A stretch of DNA of 5,465 nt from Candidatus Woesearchaeota archaeon (GTDB lineage: Archaea; Nanobdellota; Nanobdellia; Woesearchaeales; CG1-02-33-12), in the NCBI GenBank assembly GCA_003561825.1, contig PWVO01000169.1, positions 1 to 5,465 on the forward strand, in the 5' to 3' direction. The notes beneath the pieces were generated by a model, which was given only the letters and a program-made list of their open reading frames with translations, searched no databases and was not told the origin of the DNA. Both the position numbers and the translations under genes were made by a program. Every line of letters starts with the position of its first letter. Position 1 is the first letter of the stretch. Positions 1 through 5,148 of the stretch are shown piece after piece.

Positions 1-681
1 ATTGTATTGCCAAAGCCTGTCAAAGGCCTGCATAAGATATTCGCCGTTTTTTCTTGAGATAGAAGGGTTTGGTGAAACTGGCCGGTGTTTTTTCTTTTCT
101 GGCGCTGTTTTTTCAGGAAGCTCCAAGGCGCTTTTTCCATAAAACTCATTGTACTTTAAGCTAATGACTTTTTCTTTAATTTCATATTGTTTTTGCTCAT
201 TATTTATGTAACTTTTATTCAAAGCGCTGAGCAAAATTGAGTGATACTCAATGTTTTTACGCCTCAGGCTTACATAATCTGCATTTTCACTCTCATTATT
301 GTTTCTGTAGATTCTTTCCAGCACATTGTATAAATGCCTGCAAAAACTCTTTGATTCTTTGTCGCGCCATATTCCTGAATTAAGAAGCAGCTTGCCGCAG
401 CAGTCTTCATAAGCAAGAATCTTTTGATCAAGATTTTCGAGACTGTCTGCCTCATTTACTATTTTTGCTATCATGTCAGGCTTAGGTGGTCTTTTAACAG
501 CAAGCCTGGAGTCCACTAATTCTGAGTTTTCTGCAAGAATATCTGCAATGAAATCCACTGTAAAACAATCGTTGTTGTGGATATCCTCTGTAATCTCAAG
601 GAAATAAGAATGGATTCTTGAAACCATACGGCGATAAATATCTCTTATTTCTGGATAATTATATTGTCTATCCTGATCCAT
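1..681 (-). CDS. Unrecognised protein, C-terminus cut by window edge
   Basis: I translated the minus strand from the ATG at 681 and found 227 codons with no stop, running off the left edge, so the gene is 3'-incomplete. I do not recognise the family. The visible protein begins MDQDRQYNYPEIRDIYRRM. It looks soluble and mostly helical, with no signal peptide or membrane segment. It has a CC pair at residues 94-95, and a Lys/Pro-rich stretch at about 188-207 that resembles a linker before a further segment containing FDRLW. The ATG is preferred because a TATA box lies about 27 bp upstream, which fits a leaderless transcript; the only SD-like GAGGT is too far away (about 15 nt). Codon use is unlike its neighbours: 5 of 16 arginines are CGC, CGT or CGG, while the complete genes I read use only AGA/AGG. 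This suggests an accessory or acquired gene. That the frame is coding is likely; its function is unknown. Confidence 0.8.
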   Translation of the reverse strand, partial: MDQDRQYNYPEIRDIYRRMVSRIHSYFLEITEDIHNNDCFTVDFIADILAENSELVDSRLAVKRPPKPDMIAKIVNEADSLENLDQKILAYEDCCGKLLLNSGIWRDKESKSFCRHLYNVLERIYRNNNESENADYVSLRRKNIEYHSILLSALNKSYINNEQKQYEIKEKVISLKYNEFYGKSALELPEKTAPEKKKHRPVSPNPSISRKNGEYLMQAFDRLWQYN

Positions 682-703
682 GCCTAAGAAAAAGTGTTAC
701 CTC

Positions 704-711
704 TTTTAAAT
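704..711 (-). promoter_or_regulatory. TATA box for the 1-681 gene (leaderless start)
   Basis: On the minus strand this reads ATTTAAAA. It is centred about 27 bp before the A of the ATG at 681, so transcription would begin at or next to the start codon. It lies in the 41-bp gap after the stop of the upstream small gene, which suggests the downstream gene has its own promoter. This is inferred from archaeal promoter geometry. Confidence 0.5.
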
Positions 712-722
712 AGGTTTTGTTT

Positions 723-911
723 TTATTCCTGGCTGACAAGCCAGATCCCAAACAGATAAGCAAGAGAAAGCCCAATGATTAGGGGGATTACAAATTCTTC
801 TGCCTCTCTTGGCTGGAAGATGAAATAGAGGATAACAAAAAACACTAAAAAGAATCCGATTATTGCTGTAAACAAGCTTGTTTTTTTCTGCTTTTTCTTT
901 TCTTTATCCAT
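723..911 (-). CDS. Small two-helix membrane protein, 62 aa, unknown function
   Basis: The 62-residue protein has a strongly basic N-terminus (MDKEKKKQKKT), a first hydrophobic helix at about 12-32, a short acidic loop (QPREAEE), and a second helix at about 41-59. By the positive-inside rule the Lys-rich N-terminus should be cytoplasmic, making a hairpin with both ends inside. I do not recognise a family and see no catalytic motif. There is no Shine-Dalgarno. A TATA box centred at about 943 would put the transcript start about 6 nt before the ATG, so it is probably read from an almost leaderless mRNA. It is divergent from the other 62-aa membrane protein and could share control with it. Hydrophobic pattern, promoter and clean ATG make it a real gene rather than a chance ORF. 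Confidence 0.75.
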   Translation of the reverse strand: MDKEKKKQKKTSLFTAIIGFFLVFFVILYFIFQPREAEEFVIPLIIGLSLAYLFGIWLVSQE

Positions 912-938
912 TATTTAAAAGGACTTAACCAAAGATGT

Positions 939-947
939 ATTTAAAAT
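939..947 (-). promoter_or_regulatory. TATA box for the 723-911 gene
   Basis: The minus strand reads ATTTTAAAT, centred near 943, about 32 bp before the ATG at 911. The predicted transcript start is about 916-918, giving a leader of roughly 6 nt. A second AT-rich string at 912-920 touches the start codon and is too close to serve as the TATA box. Confidence 0.5.
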
Positions 948-970
948 TATTGGTATTTTCAAGAAAGAAG

Positions 971-990
971 TTATCATTTTTGCATGATAA
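971..990. promoter_or_regulatory. Perfect inverted repeat between divergent promoters
   Basis: TTATCAT (971-977) and ATGATAA (984-990) are perfect 7-bp inverted arms around a 6-bp spacer. The repeat lies between the two TATA boxes of the divergent membrane protein genes (939-947 and 1000-1008), where a dimeric regulator could affect both. Its inner pattern TATCA-N8-TGATA has the same geometry as the repeat at 3150-3171. Operator function is inference. Confidence 0.45.
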
Positions 991-999
991 AAACGCAAA

Positions 1000-1008
1000 T
1001 TTTAAATA
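1000..1008 (+). promoter_or_regulatory. TATA box for the 1053-1241 gene
   Basis: TTTTAAATA, preceded by CGCAAA which could act as the BRE. It predicts a transcript start near 1029 and a leader of about 24 nt. That leader contains the AGGTGGT Shine-Dalgarno at 1043-1049, so this gene is leadered, unlike its divergent neighbour. Confidence 0.55.
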
Positions 1009-1052
1009 TTCGATATGAATTGTTAGATAAATAAAAATATTAAGGTGGTAAA

Positions 1053-1241
1053 ATGGATGAAGACTCTCTTAAGAAGGCTTTTAAGATAATATTTGGGCTT
1101 TTTTTAATAGCAGTAGGTATTTCAACATATGCAACATGGGGAAGATGGTGGCCTGAGCTTGTTGTGCTTATAAAGGGCTCACTTGGAATTGTTGTTGCAA
1201 TGGCTGGACTGCTTTTTGTGTTTATAGGATTTTCAGAATAA
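1053..1241 (+). CDS. Small two-helix membrane protein, 62 aa, unknown function
   Basis: The protein starts with a short acidic/basic segment (MDEDSLKKAFK), followed by a hydrophobic helix at about 11-27. A Trp/Arg-containing turn (ATWGRWWPE) comes next, then a second hydrophobic segment at about 36-60 with a lysine at 41. The WGRWWPE turn is distinctive and would sit at the membrane interface. The ATG is supported by AGGTGGT 3 nt upstream and a TATA box at 1000-1008. The stop is 2 bp from the stop of the convergent aIF2-gamma gene, so the two transcripts must overlap at their ends. Small proteins of this type are common as hypotheticals in archaeal genomes; I cannot assign a function. Confidence 0.8.
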   Translation: MDEDSLKKAFKIIFGLFLIAVGISTYATWGRWWPELVVLIKGSLGIVVAMAGLLFVFIGFSE

Positions 1242-1243
1242 TC

Positions 1244-2554
1244 TTATTTTTCTTTTATTATGCCGTAGCCTATAAGCCTCCATCTTGTTCCAACCCTTCT
1301 CGAGACAGAGACTCTTGATCCTGGGTTGGCGCATACTGGTATCTTAAGGCTGCATTTTATCCAGTCCTTTTTTATTTCTGTTATTACGCCTACTGTTGCT
1401 GCTGAATTGACATTAAGCATAAGTATTTCGCCGTTTTTCAGGGCATCGACTGCTATGTTTTCCTTGAGGCCCAAAACTCTTTCAAGAAGCTTTGTCTCAA
1501 GCGGCATTGAATCCCAGACAGGAGGAAGCTTTCCGGGCTTTCCTACTACTGATCCAGTAAGGCTGTCTGATTTCACAACAGCTGGATCAAGGGCTGTCAT
1601 AATTCCTATTGATCCTCCAGGATAGACTTCTTTGACTATTTTTCCGCCTGTCTTAAGGCTTAGTATCTTTGTTTTTATGGGCTCCCATACTGTCCTGCTT
1701 GCTTTTTCTATTTTTCTTCCGGGCTTTATTTCAATTTCATCATCTGCTGAAAGAGTGCCCTGCTTAAGAGCTCCGCCAAAAACCCCGCCGCAGATCTTGA
1801 AAGGGTCTGATCCAGGGGTGTTTACGTCAAATGACCTTGCAACATACATTATTGGGTCTTTTTTTCTGTCTCTTTCAGGCGTGGGGAAGTATTCCTCAAT
1901 TGTTTTTATGAGCATGTCAAGGTTTGTGCCGTGCTGGGCAGAAACCGGAACTATGGGAGAATTCTCGTAGAAGCTTCCTTTCATAAAGTCTTTTATCTGC
2001 CTGTAGTTTGCCAATGCCCTTTCATCAGAGACAACATCTATCTTGTTCTGGACAATGATTATTTTGCTTATGCCTGAGATTTCAAGTGCCATAAGGTGCT
2101 CTCTTGTCTGGGGCTGGGGGCAGTCTTCGTTTGCTGCAATTATAAGAAGTGCATAGTCAATTATTGTTGCGCCTGAAAGCATTGTTGCCATAAGGCTTTC
2201 GTGGCCCGGAGCATCAACAAAAGAGATTTTTCTAAGCGGCTTTGTATTTGAGCTGCAGCTGGGGCATTTGTCCTGCACGCAGAAGCATCCGGGAGTGCTG
2301 CATTTTGGGCATTTTCTGAATACTGTGTCTGCATAGCCGAGCCTTATTGTTATTCCCCTCTTAAGCTCTTCTGAGTGTGTGTCTGTCCATGAGCCTGAAA
2401 GGGCTCTTACAAGTGTTGTTTTTCCGTGGTCAACATGGCCAACAAGCCCGATGTTTATTTCAGGCTGCACTGGCTCGCTTTTTTTTTCAGGAGAGTCGTC
2501 TTTAAATCCAGGGCATTTTTTGTCTTGTTTTTTTGGCTTTGGGTTTTTCTGCAT
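1244..2554 (-). CDS. eif2g: Translation initiation factor 2 subunit gamma (aIF2-gamma)
   Basis: This is the GTPase subunit of archaeal aIF2, which with alpha and beta carries initiator Met-tRNA to the small ribosomal subunit. Visible motifs are the P-loop GHVDHGKT (39-46), switch 1 around KRGITIRLGYAD (65-76), a zinc knuckle with C82, C85, C97 and C100, DAPGH (114-118), NKID (170-173) and SAQ (205-207). Beta-barrel domains II and III follow, ending in RVGTRWRLIGYGIIKEK. At 436 aa it is longer than the usual ~410 because of a Lys-rich N-terminal extension of about 30 residues. The ATG at 2554 is 2 nt after the eS6 stop with no strong SD, so translation is probably coupled. A GTG at 2470 would give a family-typical length but has no SD either. 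The extension contains an A9 run (2479-2487 as T9). No promoter precedes it, so it is co-transcribed with eS6. Confidence 0.97.
   Translation of the reverse strand: MQKNPKPKKQDKKCPGFKDDSPEKKSEPVQPEINIGLVGHVDHGKTTLVRALSGSWTDTHSEELKRGITIRLGYADTVFRKCPKCSTPGCFCVQDKCPSCSSNTKPLRKISFVDAPGHESLMATMLSGATIIDYALLIIAANEDCPQPQTREHLMALEISGISKIIIVQNKIDVVSDERALANYRQIKDFMKGSFYENSPIVPVSAQHGTNLDMLIKTIEEYFPTPERDRKKDPIMYVARSFDVNTPGSDPFKICGGVFGGALKQGTLSADDEIEIKPGRKIEKASRTVWEPIKTKILSLKTGGKIVKEVYPGGSIGIMTALDPAVVKSDSLTGSVVGKPGKLPPVWDSMPLETKLLERVLGLKENIAVDALKNGEILMLNVNSAATVGVITEIKKDWIKCSLKIPVCANPGSRVSVSRRVGTRWRLIGYGIIKEK
1246..1259 (+). terminator. T-rich termination tract after the 62-aa gene
   Basis: ATTTTTCTTTTATT begins 5 nt after the TAA at 1239-1241. 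Archaeal RNA polymerase stops at oligo-T tracts without needing a hairpin. The tract lies inside the 3' end of the convergent aIF2-gamma gene, where it encodes the antisense of its Lys/Glu-rich C-terminus, so its T content may simply reflect coding. Confidence 0.35.
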
Positions 2555-2556
2555 TT

Positions 2557-3015
2557 TTATTTTTTCTCTTCTTTCTTCTCAGGATTTTTTTTGGGAGCTT
2601 CTTTTTCTTGGGGCTTTTTTGTTTCTTTTTCTGCTGGCTTGGCTTTCTTCTCTTTTTTAGGGGCTTTTTTGTCTGTGACAACTCTTACATTTATCTGCGA
2701 GATTCTGGAATGTACTGTGTTTCCGCAGACTGTTTTTCTTTTTTTGATGCCTCTTTGTTTATTTCTTGTTCCAACGCCGCTTACTATAAGGACTCTTTTT
2801 CTGCCTGTGCCAAGAACATCTTTTCTCATTGGAAATCCGCAGTAGTCTGAACCCCCTGTTATCTCAACTTCAGGGCTGCTTGCTTCAAGAAAAGGGGCTT
2901 TTAGCTTATCACCTATCTTAAGGCCCATGAATTTTTTTGCGTCATCGTCCTTTACTTCTTTTTGTGATGTTTTGCCTGTGCCTGGGTCAGATATTACAAT
3001 TTTGAATTCTGCCAT
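2557..3015 (-). CDS. rps6e: Small-subunit ribosomal protein eS6
   Basis: Ribosomal protein of the archaeal/eukaryotic S6e family, part of the 30S subunit. The diagnostic core runs from FKIVISDPGTGKTSQKE (residues 4-20) through ITGGSDYCGFPMRKDV (52-67), RKRVLIVSGVG (72-82) and KRKTVCGNTV (92-101) to ISQINVRVV (105-113). Archaeal eS6 usually ends near there. This one continues for about 38 residues of almost pure Lys/Glu/Pro/Ala (115-152), probably disordered and basic, perhaps touching rRNA. The ATG is fixed by a perfect AGGAGGAT Shine-Dalgarno (3021-3028) and by family alignment. It is first in an operon with aIF2-gamma, a pairing known in other archaea. The purine-rich tail explains the long, meaningless ORFs on the opposite strand. 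Confidence 0.97.
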   Translation of the reverse strand: MAEFKIVISDPGTGKTSQKEVKDDDAKKFMGLKIGDKLKAPFLEASSPEVEITGGSDYCGFPMRKDVLGTGRKRVLIVSGVGTRNKQRGIKKRKTVCGNTVHSRISQINVRVVTDKKAPKKEKKAKPAEKETKKPQEKEAPKKNPEKKEEKK

Positions 3016-3020
3016 TTTAA

Positions 3021-3028
3021 ATCCTCCT
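3021..3028 (-). promoter_or_regulatory. Strong Shine-Dalgarno for eS6
   Basis: The minus strand reads AGGAGGAT, 5 nt before the ATG at 3015. It matches the archaeal anti-SD core perfectly and fits high-level translation of a ribosomal protein. Confidence 0.8.
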
Positions 3029-3033
3029 GATTA

Positions 3034-3050
3034 TTTATGCAACTTTATGC
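3034..3050. repeat. Direct repeat TTTATGC x2 at 10-bp spacing
   Basis: TTTATGC occurs at 3034-3040 and again at 3044-3050, exactly one DNA helical turn apart. On the eS6 coding strand the unit is GCATAAA. It covers the predicted transcript start of the eS6 operon (about 3050). It could be a regulatory site or chance in AT-rich DNA. Confidence 0.25.
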
Positions 3051-3069
3051 TATAGTGTAGAATTTAGGC

Positions 3070-3081
3070 CTTATATATAAG
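3070..3081 (-). promoter_or_regulatory. TATA box for the eS6/aIF2-gamma operon
   Basis: The minus strand reads CTTATATATAAG, a near-ideal archaeal TATA box that is itself palindromic. It predicts a transcript start near 3050 and a leader of about 35 nt that carries the AGGAGGAT RBS. Confidence 0.6.
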
Positions 3082-3120
3082 TTTTATGAAAAGGTGTTTT
3101 TTATGAATTTAAGGGGTTTT
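3082..3120. repeat. Imperfect direct repeat between the two divergent promoters
   Basis: TTTTATGAA-AAGGTGTTTT (3082-3100) is repeated as TTTTATGAA-TTT-AAGGGGTTTT (3099-3120), differing by a 3-bp insertion and one base. The units abut and lie between the eS6 TATA box and the regulator-gene TATA box, in otherwise unexplained DNA. They could be activator or repressor sites, or a small duplication. Confidence 0.4.
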
Positions 3121-3130
3121 CAAGGAAAGT

Positions 3131-3140
3131 TTTAAATATA
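3131..3140 (+). promoter_or_regulatory. TATA box for the regulator/radical SAM operon
   Basis: TTTAAATATA, with a purine-rich BRE-like AGGAAAG just upstream (3123-3129). The predicted transcript start is about 3158-3161, inside the inverted repeat at 3150-3171. This start lies downstream of a possible TTG start at 3145 and upstream of the ATG at 3199, which favours the ATG. Confidence 0.55.
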
Positions 3141-3149
3141 TGTTTTGCT

Positions 3150-3171
3150 TATTTCAGAAAATACTGAAATA
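3150..3171. promoter_or_regulatory. Perfect 8-bp inverted repeat at the predicted transcript start (putative operator)
   Basis: TATTTCAG (3150-3157) and CTGAAATA (3164-3171) are exact inverted copies around a 6-bp spacer. The repeat begins 10 bp after the TATA box and covers the predicted transcription start of the winged-helix regulator gene. A dimer bound here would block RNA polymerase loading, so autoregulation by the adjacent GbsR/MarR-type protein is the simplest reading. Regulation is inference; the repeat itself is directly visible. Confidence 0.6.
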
Positions 3172-3198
3172 TCAGAATTTTTAAATTGGGGGGATAGC

Positions 3199-3717
3199 AT
3201 GTATCAGAGTTTTGAAGATGAATTTATAAGCAGATTCAGCAGGCTGTCTAAGCAGATAAATCTTGATGAGACTTCTGGCAGGATATGGGGGATTCTGCTT
3301 GTAAAGAACAGGCCTATGACACAGAAGGAGGTTGCTGAAGAGAGCGGCTACAGCCTTAGCCTTGTGAGCCCTACTTTGAGAAATCTTGAGGCATACGGGC
3401 TTGTGTCAATTGTGGGCAGAAATGGAAAAAGCAAGCTTTATGCATCTGCGTCGTCTTTTACAGATTCTCTTGAAAAAGCGCTCAGGGACTTTATGGACAG
3501 GGATGTAAAGCCCCTGATTGACTTGCTGTCTTCAAGCATTGAGAATGTCAAAGAAAATGAAGTCAGGCAGAGGTTCAGCAGGCTTGTGAAGGAGTATGAG
3601 GAAACAAGGCATTTCCTGAACATATTCCTAAAGATACTTTCATCAAGAAGAAGCCTTAGTATTGAGGGGATTAAAGAAAGAATATCAAGAAAGGCCCAGC
3701 CTTCAAGGGGTGATTAA
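3199..3717 (+). CDS. GbsR/MarR-type winged-helix transcriptional regulator
   Basis: A predicted cytoplasmic DNA-binding repressor or activator of 172 aa. A short N-terminal helix leads into a winged helix at about 27-85, which opens with SGRIWGILLVKNRPMTQKEV. Helix-turn-helix residues span about 41-69, and RNGKSKLY forms the wing. The C-terminal half (about 87-150) is a long charged helical region typical of dimerisation in this group. The pattern GRIWG..., a recognition helix in the SLVSPTLRNLEAYGLV style, and a wing ending in LY fit GbsR-like members of the MarR superfamily. The ATG is chosen because GGGGGGAT (3188-3195) precedes it and because an in-frame TTG at 3145 lies upstream of the predicted transcript start. 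The gene ends 1 bp before the radical SAM gene. The ligand is unknown; an inverted repeat at its own promoter suggests autoregulation. Confidence 0.85.
   Translation: MYQSFEDEFISRFSRLSKQINLDETSGRIWGILLVKNRPMTQKEVAEESGYSLSLVSPTLRNLEAYGLVSIVGRNGKSKLYASASSFTDSLEKALRDFMDRDVKPLIDLLSSSIENVKENEVRQRFSRLVKEYEETRHFLNIFLKILSSRRSLSIEGIKERISRKAQPSRGD
3705..3714 (+). promoter_or_regulatory. Shine-Dalgarno that fixes the radical SAM start
   Basis: AAGGGGTGAT differs from the ideal AGGAGGTGAT by one base in its core and lies 4 nt before the ATG at 3719. It overlaps the last codons of the regulator gene, so the two genes are translationally coupled. It argues against the in-frame TTG at 3662. Confidence 0.65.
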
Positions 3718-3718
3718 A

Positions 3719-5098
3719 ATGACTATTAAAAATTACTTAAAAGAGCAGGTGGTAAATAAGACTGTAAGCATAATGCCTAATGTTTCAAATGAGACACTGG
3801 TCAAGCTGACTTATCTTGCTGAAAAGCTTGCAAAAGACCCTAACCATGCTGAAAAGATAAAGGGGATAAGGGAATCTTTCAGGAGGAATGGCCCAAGTGT
3901 GGAGCTTGTAAGGAGGCTTGCTAAAAACCTTTCTGTTAAATCAAAGGAGAAGCTTGTAAGCAATCTTATTCTTAACTGGAATTTGCTTACTTATGATAAG
4001 AAGAAAAAGTTTGAGAAAAAGCATGGCTTTATGCCTCCTGCTTTTTTTGTTTTAAGCCCTACGATGAGGTGCCAGCTTTTGTGCAGGGGCTGCTATGCCG
4101 GGGAATATACTAAGGTGGATGATCTTCCTGCTGAAACAATTGACAGGCTTTTTTCAGAAGCCAAGGAATTGGGGACTTATTTCATCACAATTTCCGGAGG
4201 AGAGCCTTTTATCAGGGAGGATTTGCTTGACCTTTTTGAGAAGCATAATGACATGTATTTTCTTGTTTATACAAATGGCCAGCTTATTGATGAGAAGCTT
4301 GCTGACAGGATTGCAGAGCTGGGCAATGTTGCTCCGGGGATTTCTGTTGAGGGGTTTGAAAAAGAGACTGATGAGAGAAGAGGCAGCGGGACTTTTAAGG
4401 GCATTGTGAGGGCAATGGATCTTTTGAGGGAAAGAGGGGTTGTTTTCGGGTTTTCTGCAACTCCTACCAGATATAATTCAGAGATGCTGGCAAGTGATGA
4501 GTTTATAGACTTCTATATTGAGAAGGGCTGCTCTTTTGGATGGCTTTTCCAGTACATCCCTATTGGGAAAAGGCCTGACCCTGAGCTTATGGCAACTCCG
4601 GAGCAGAGGCAGATGCTGAGGGAGTTTGTGCATAATAATATAAGGAAAACAAAGCCGATTTTTGTGGGGGATTTCTGGAATGACGGGCCTTATGTAAAGG
4701 GCTGCATGGCCGGCGCCAGGATGTATTTCCACATAAACTGCAGGGGAGATGTTGAGCCGTGTGTTTTTATGCACTTTTCTGTTGATAATATTAAGGACAA
4801 GTCTCTTGAGGATGCAATAACATCTGATTTTTTCAGGGGAATAAGGGAGGACTTAAAGAAAGTTGAGAACTGGCTCGCGCCATGCTGCATTATTGACAAC
4901 CCGAAAATTCTGAGGGAGAATGTTAAAAAGTTCGGGGCAAAGGCTACTCACGAGGGCGGTGAATCTATATATGAAGATGAGGGCATATGCAGGCACATTG
5001 ACGCTTATTCAGGAAGAATGCATGAGCTGACTGGAGAGCTTTTTAAGGAGAAATACTCTGCGCTTTATCTTAAGGAAAAGGCAAAGGAAAGAGATTAG
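3719..5098 (+). CDS. Radical SAM enzyme with SPASM-like auxiliary cluster region
   Basis: A 459-aa radical SAM protein of the broad MoaA/NifB/PqqE/SkfB-like group. An N-terminal helical domain (about 1-105) precedes the radical SAM core. The [4Fe-4S] motif is CX3CX2C (C118, C122, C125). GGEP (160-163) for SAM binding, YTNGQLID (184-191) and ISVEGFEKETDERRG (208-222) follow. The C-terminal part has C329-x13-G343-x4-C348, which matches the first half of a SPASM motif (CX9-15GX4C), then C389/C390 and C424. The full CX2CX5CX3C is missing, so one auxiliary cluster (twitch-like) is more likely than two. The whole layout, including the helical N-domain, CRGDVEPC and PCCIIDNP, resembles an uncharacterised family also seen in anaerobic bacteria. 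SPASM relatives often modify peptides, but the substrate here is unknown. The gene is coupled to the regulator upstream and lies 50 bp before a small membrane protein gene. Confidence 0.92.
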   Translation: MTIKNYLKEQVVNKTVSIMPNVSNETLVKLTYLAEKLAKDPNHAEKIKGIRESFRRNGPSVELVRRLAKNLSVKSKEKLVSNLILNWNLLTYDKKKKFEKKHGFMPPAFFVLSPTMRCQLLCRGCYAGEYTKVDDLPAETIDRLFSEAKELGTYFITISGGEPFIREDLLDLFEKHNDMYFLVYTNGQLIDEKLADRIAELGNVAPGISVEGFEKETDERRGSGTFKGIVRAMDLLRERGVVFGFSATPTRYNSEMLASDEFIDFYIEKGCSFGWLFQYIPIGKRPDPELMATPEQRQMLREFVHNNIRKTKPIFVGDFWNDGPYVKGCMAGARMYFHINCRGDVEPCVFMHFSVDNIKDKSLEDAITSDFFRGIREDLKKVENWLAPCCIIDNPKILRENVKKFGAKATHEGGESIYEDEGICRHIDAYSGRMHELTGELFKEKYSALYLKEKAKERD

Positions 5099-5102
5099 AA
5101 GG

Positions 5103-5120
5103 CCTATAATCTTTATTTTA
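5103..5120 (+). promoter_or_regulatory. Possible secondary promoter before the 66-aa gene
   Basis: The 50-bp gap after the radical SAM stop holds CTATAATC (5104-5111) and TTTATTTTA (5112-5120). A TATA box centred near 5107 would place a start near 5132, leaving a leader with the GGAGGTGA RBS. The gap is also short enough for simple read-through from the operon, so an independent promoter is uncertain. Confidence 0.25.
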
Positions 5121-5148
5121 AAGAAGACCAGCAGCAAGGAGGTGAAAA

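Noticed and set aside
270..455. 61-aa minus-strand ORF
   Set aside because: It is in a different frame of the same strand as the 227-codon open frame of 1-681, which continues through the region without a stop.
1326..1970. Two plus-strand ORFs of 99 and 112 aa
   Set aside because: They are antisense shadows of the well-supported aIF2-gamma gene.
2379..2850. Three Phe/Leu-rich plus-strand ORFs that look like membrane proteins
   Set aside because: They are the antisense of the Lys/Glu-rich eS6 and aIF2-gamma tails; AAA and GAA codons read backwards give Phe and Leu runs.
3145..3198. In-frame TTG start giving the regulator 18 extra N-terminal residues
   Set aside because: It lies upstream of the transcript start predicted from the TATA box at 3131-3140, has no Shine-Dalgarno, and overlaps the palindrome. 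The ATG at 3199 has GGGGGGAT before it.
3662..3718. In-frame TTG start giving the radical SAM protein 19 extra residues
   Set aside because: The ATG at 3719 has a near-perfect Shine-Dalgarno (3705-3714), and the extension would overlap the regulator gene without adding any recognisable feature.
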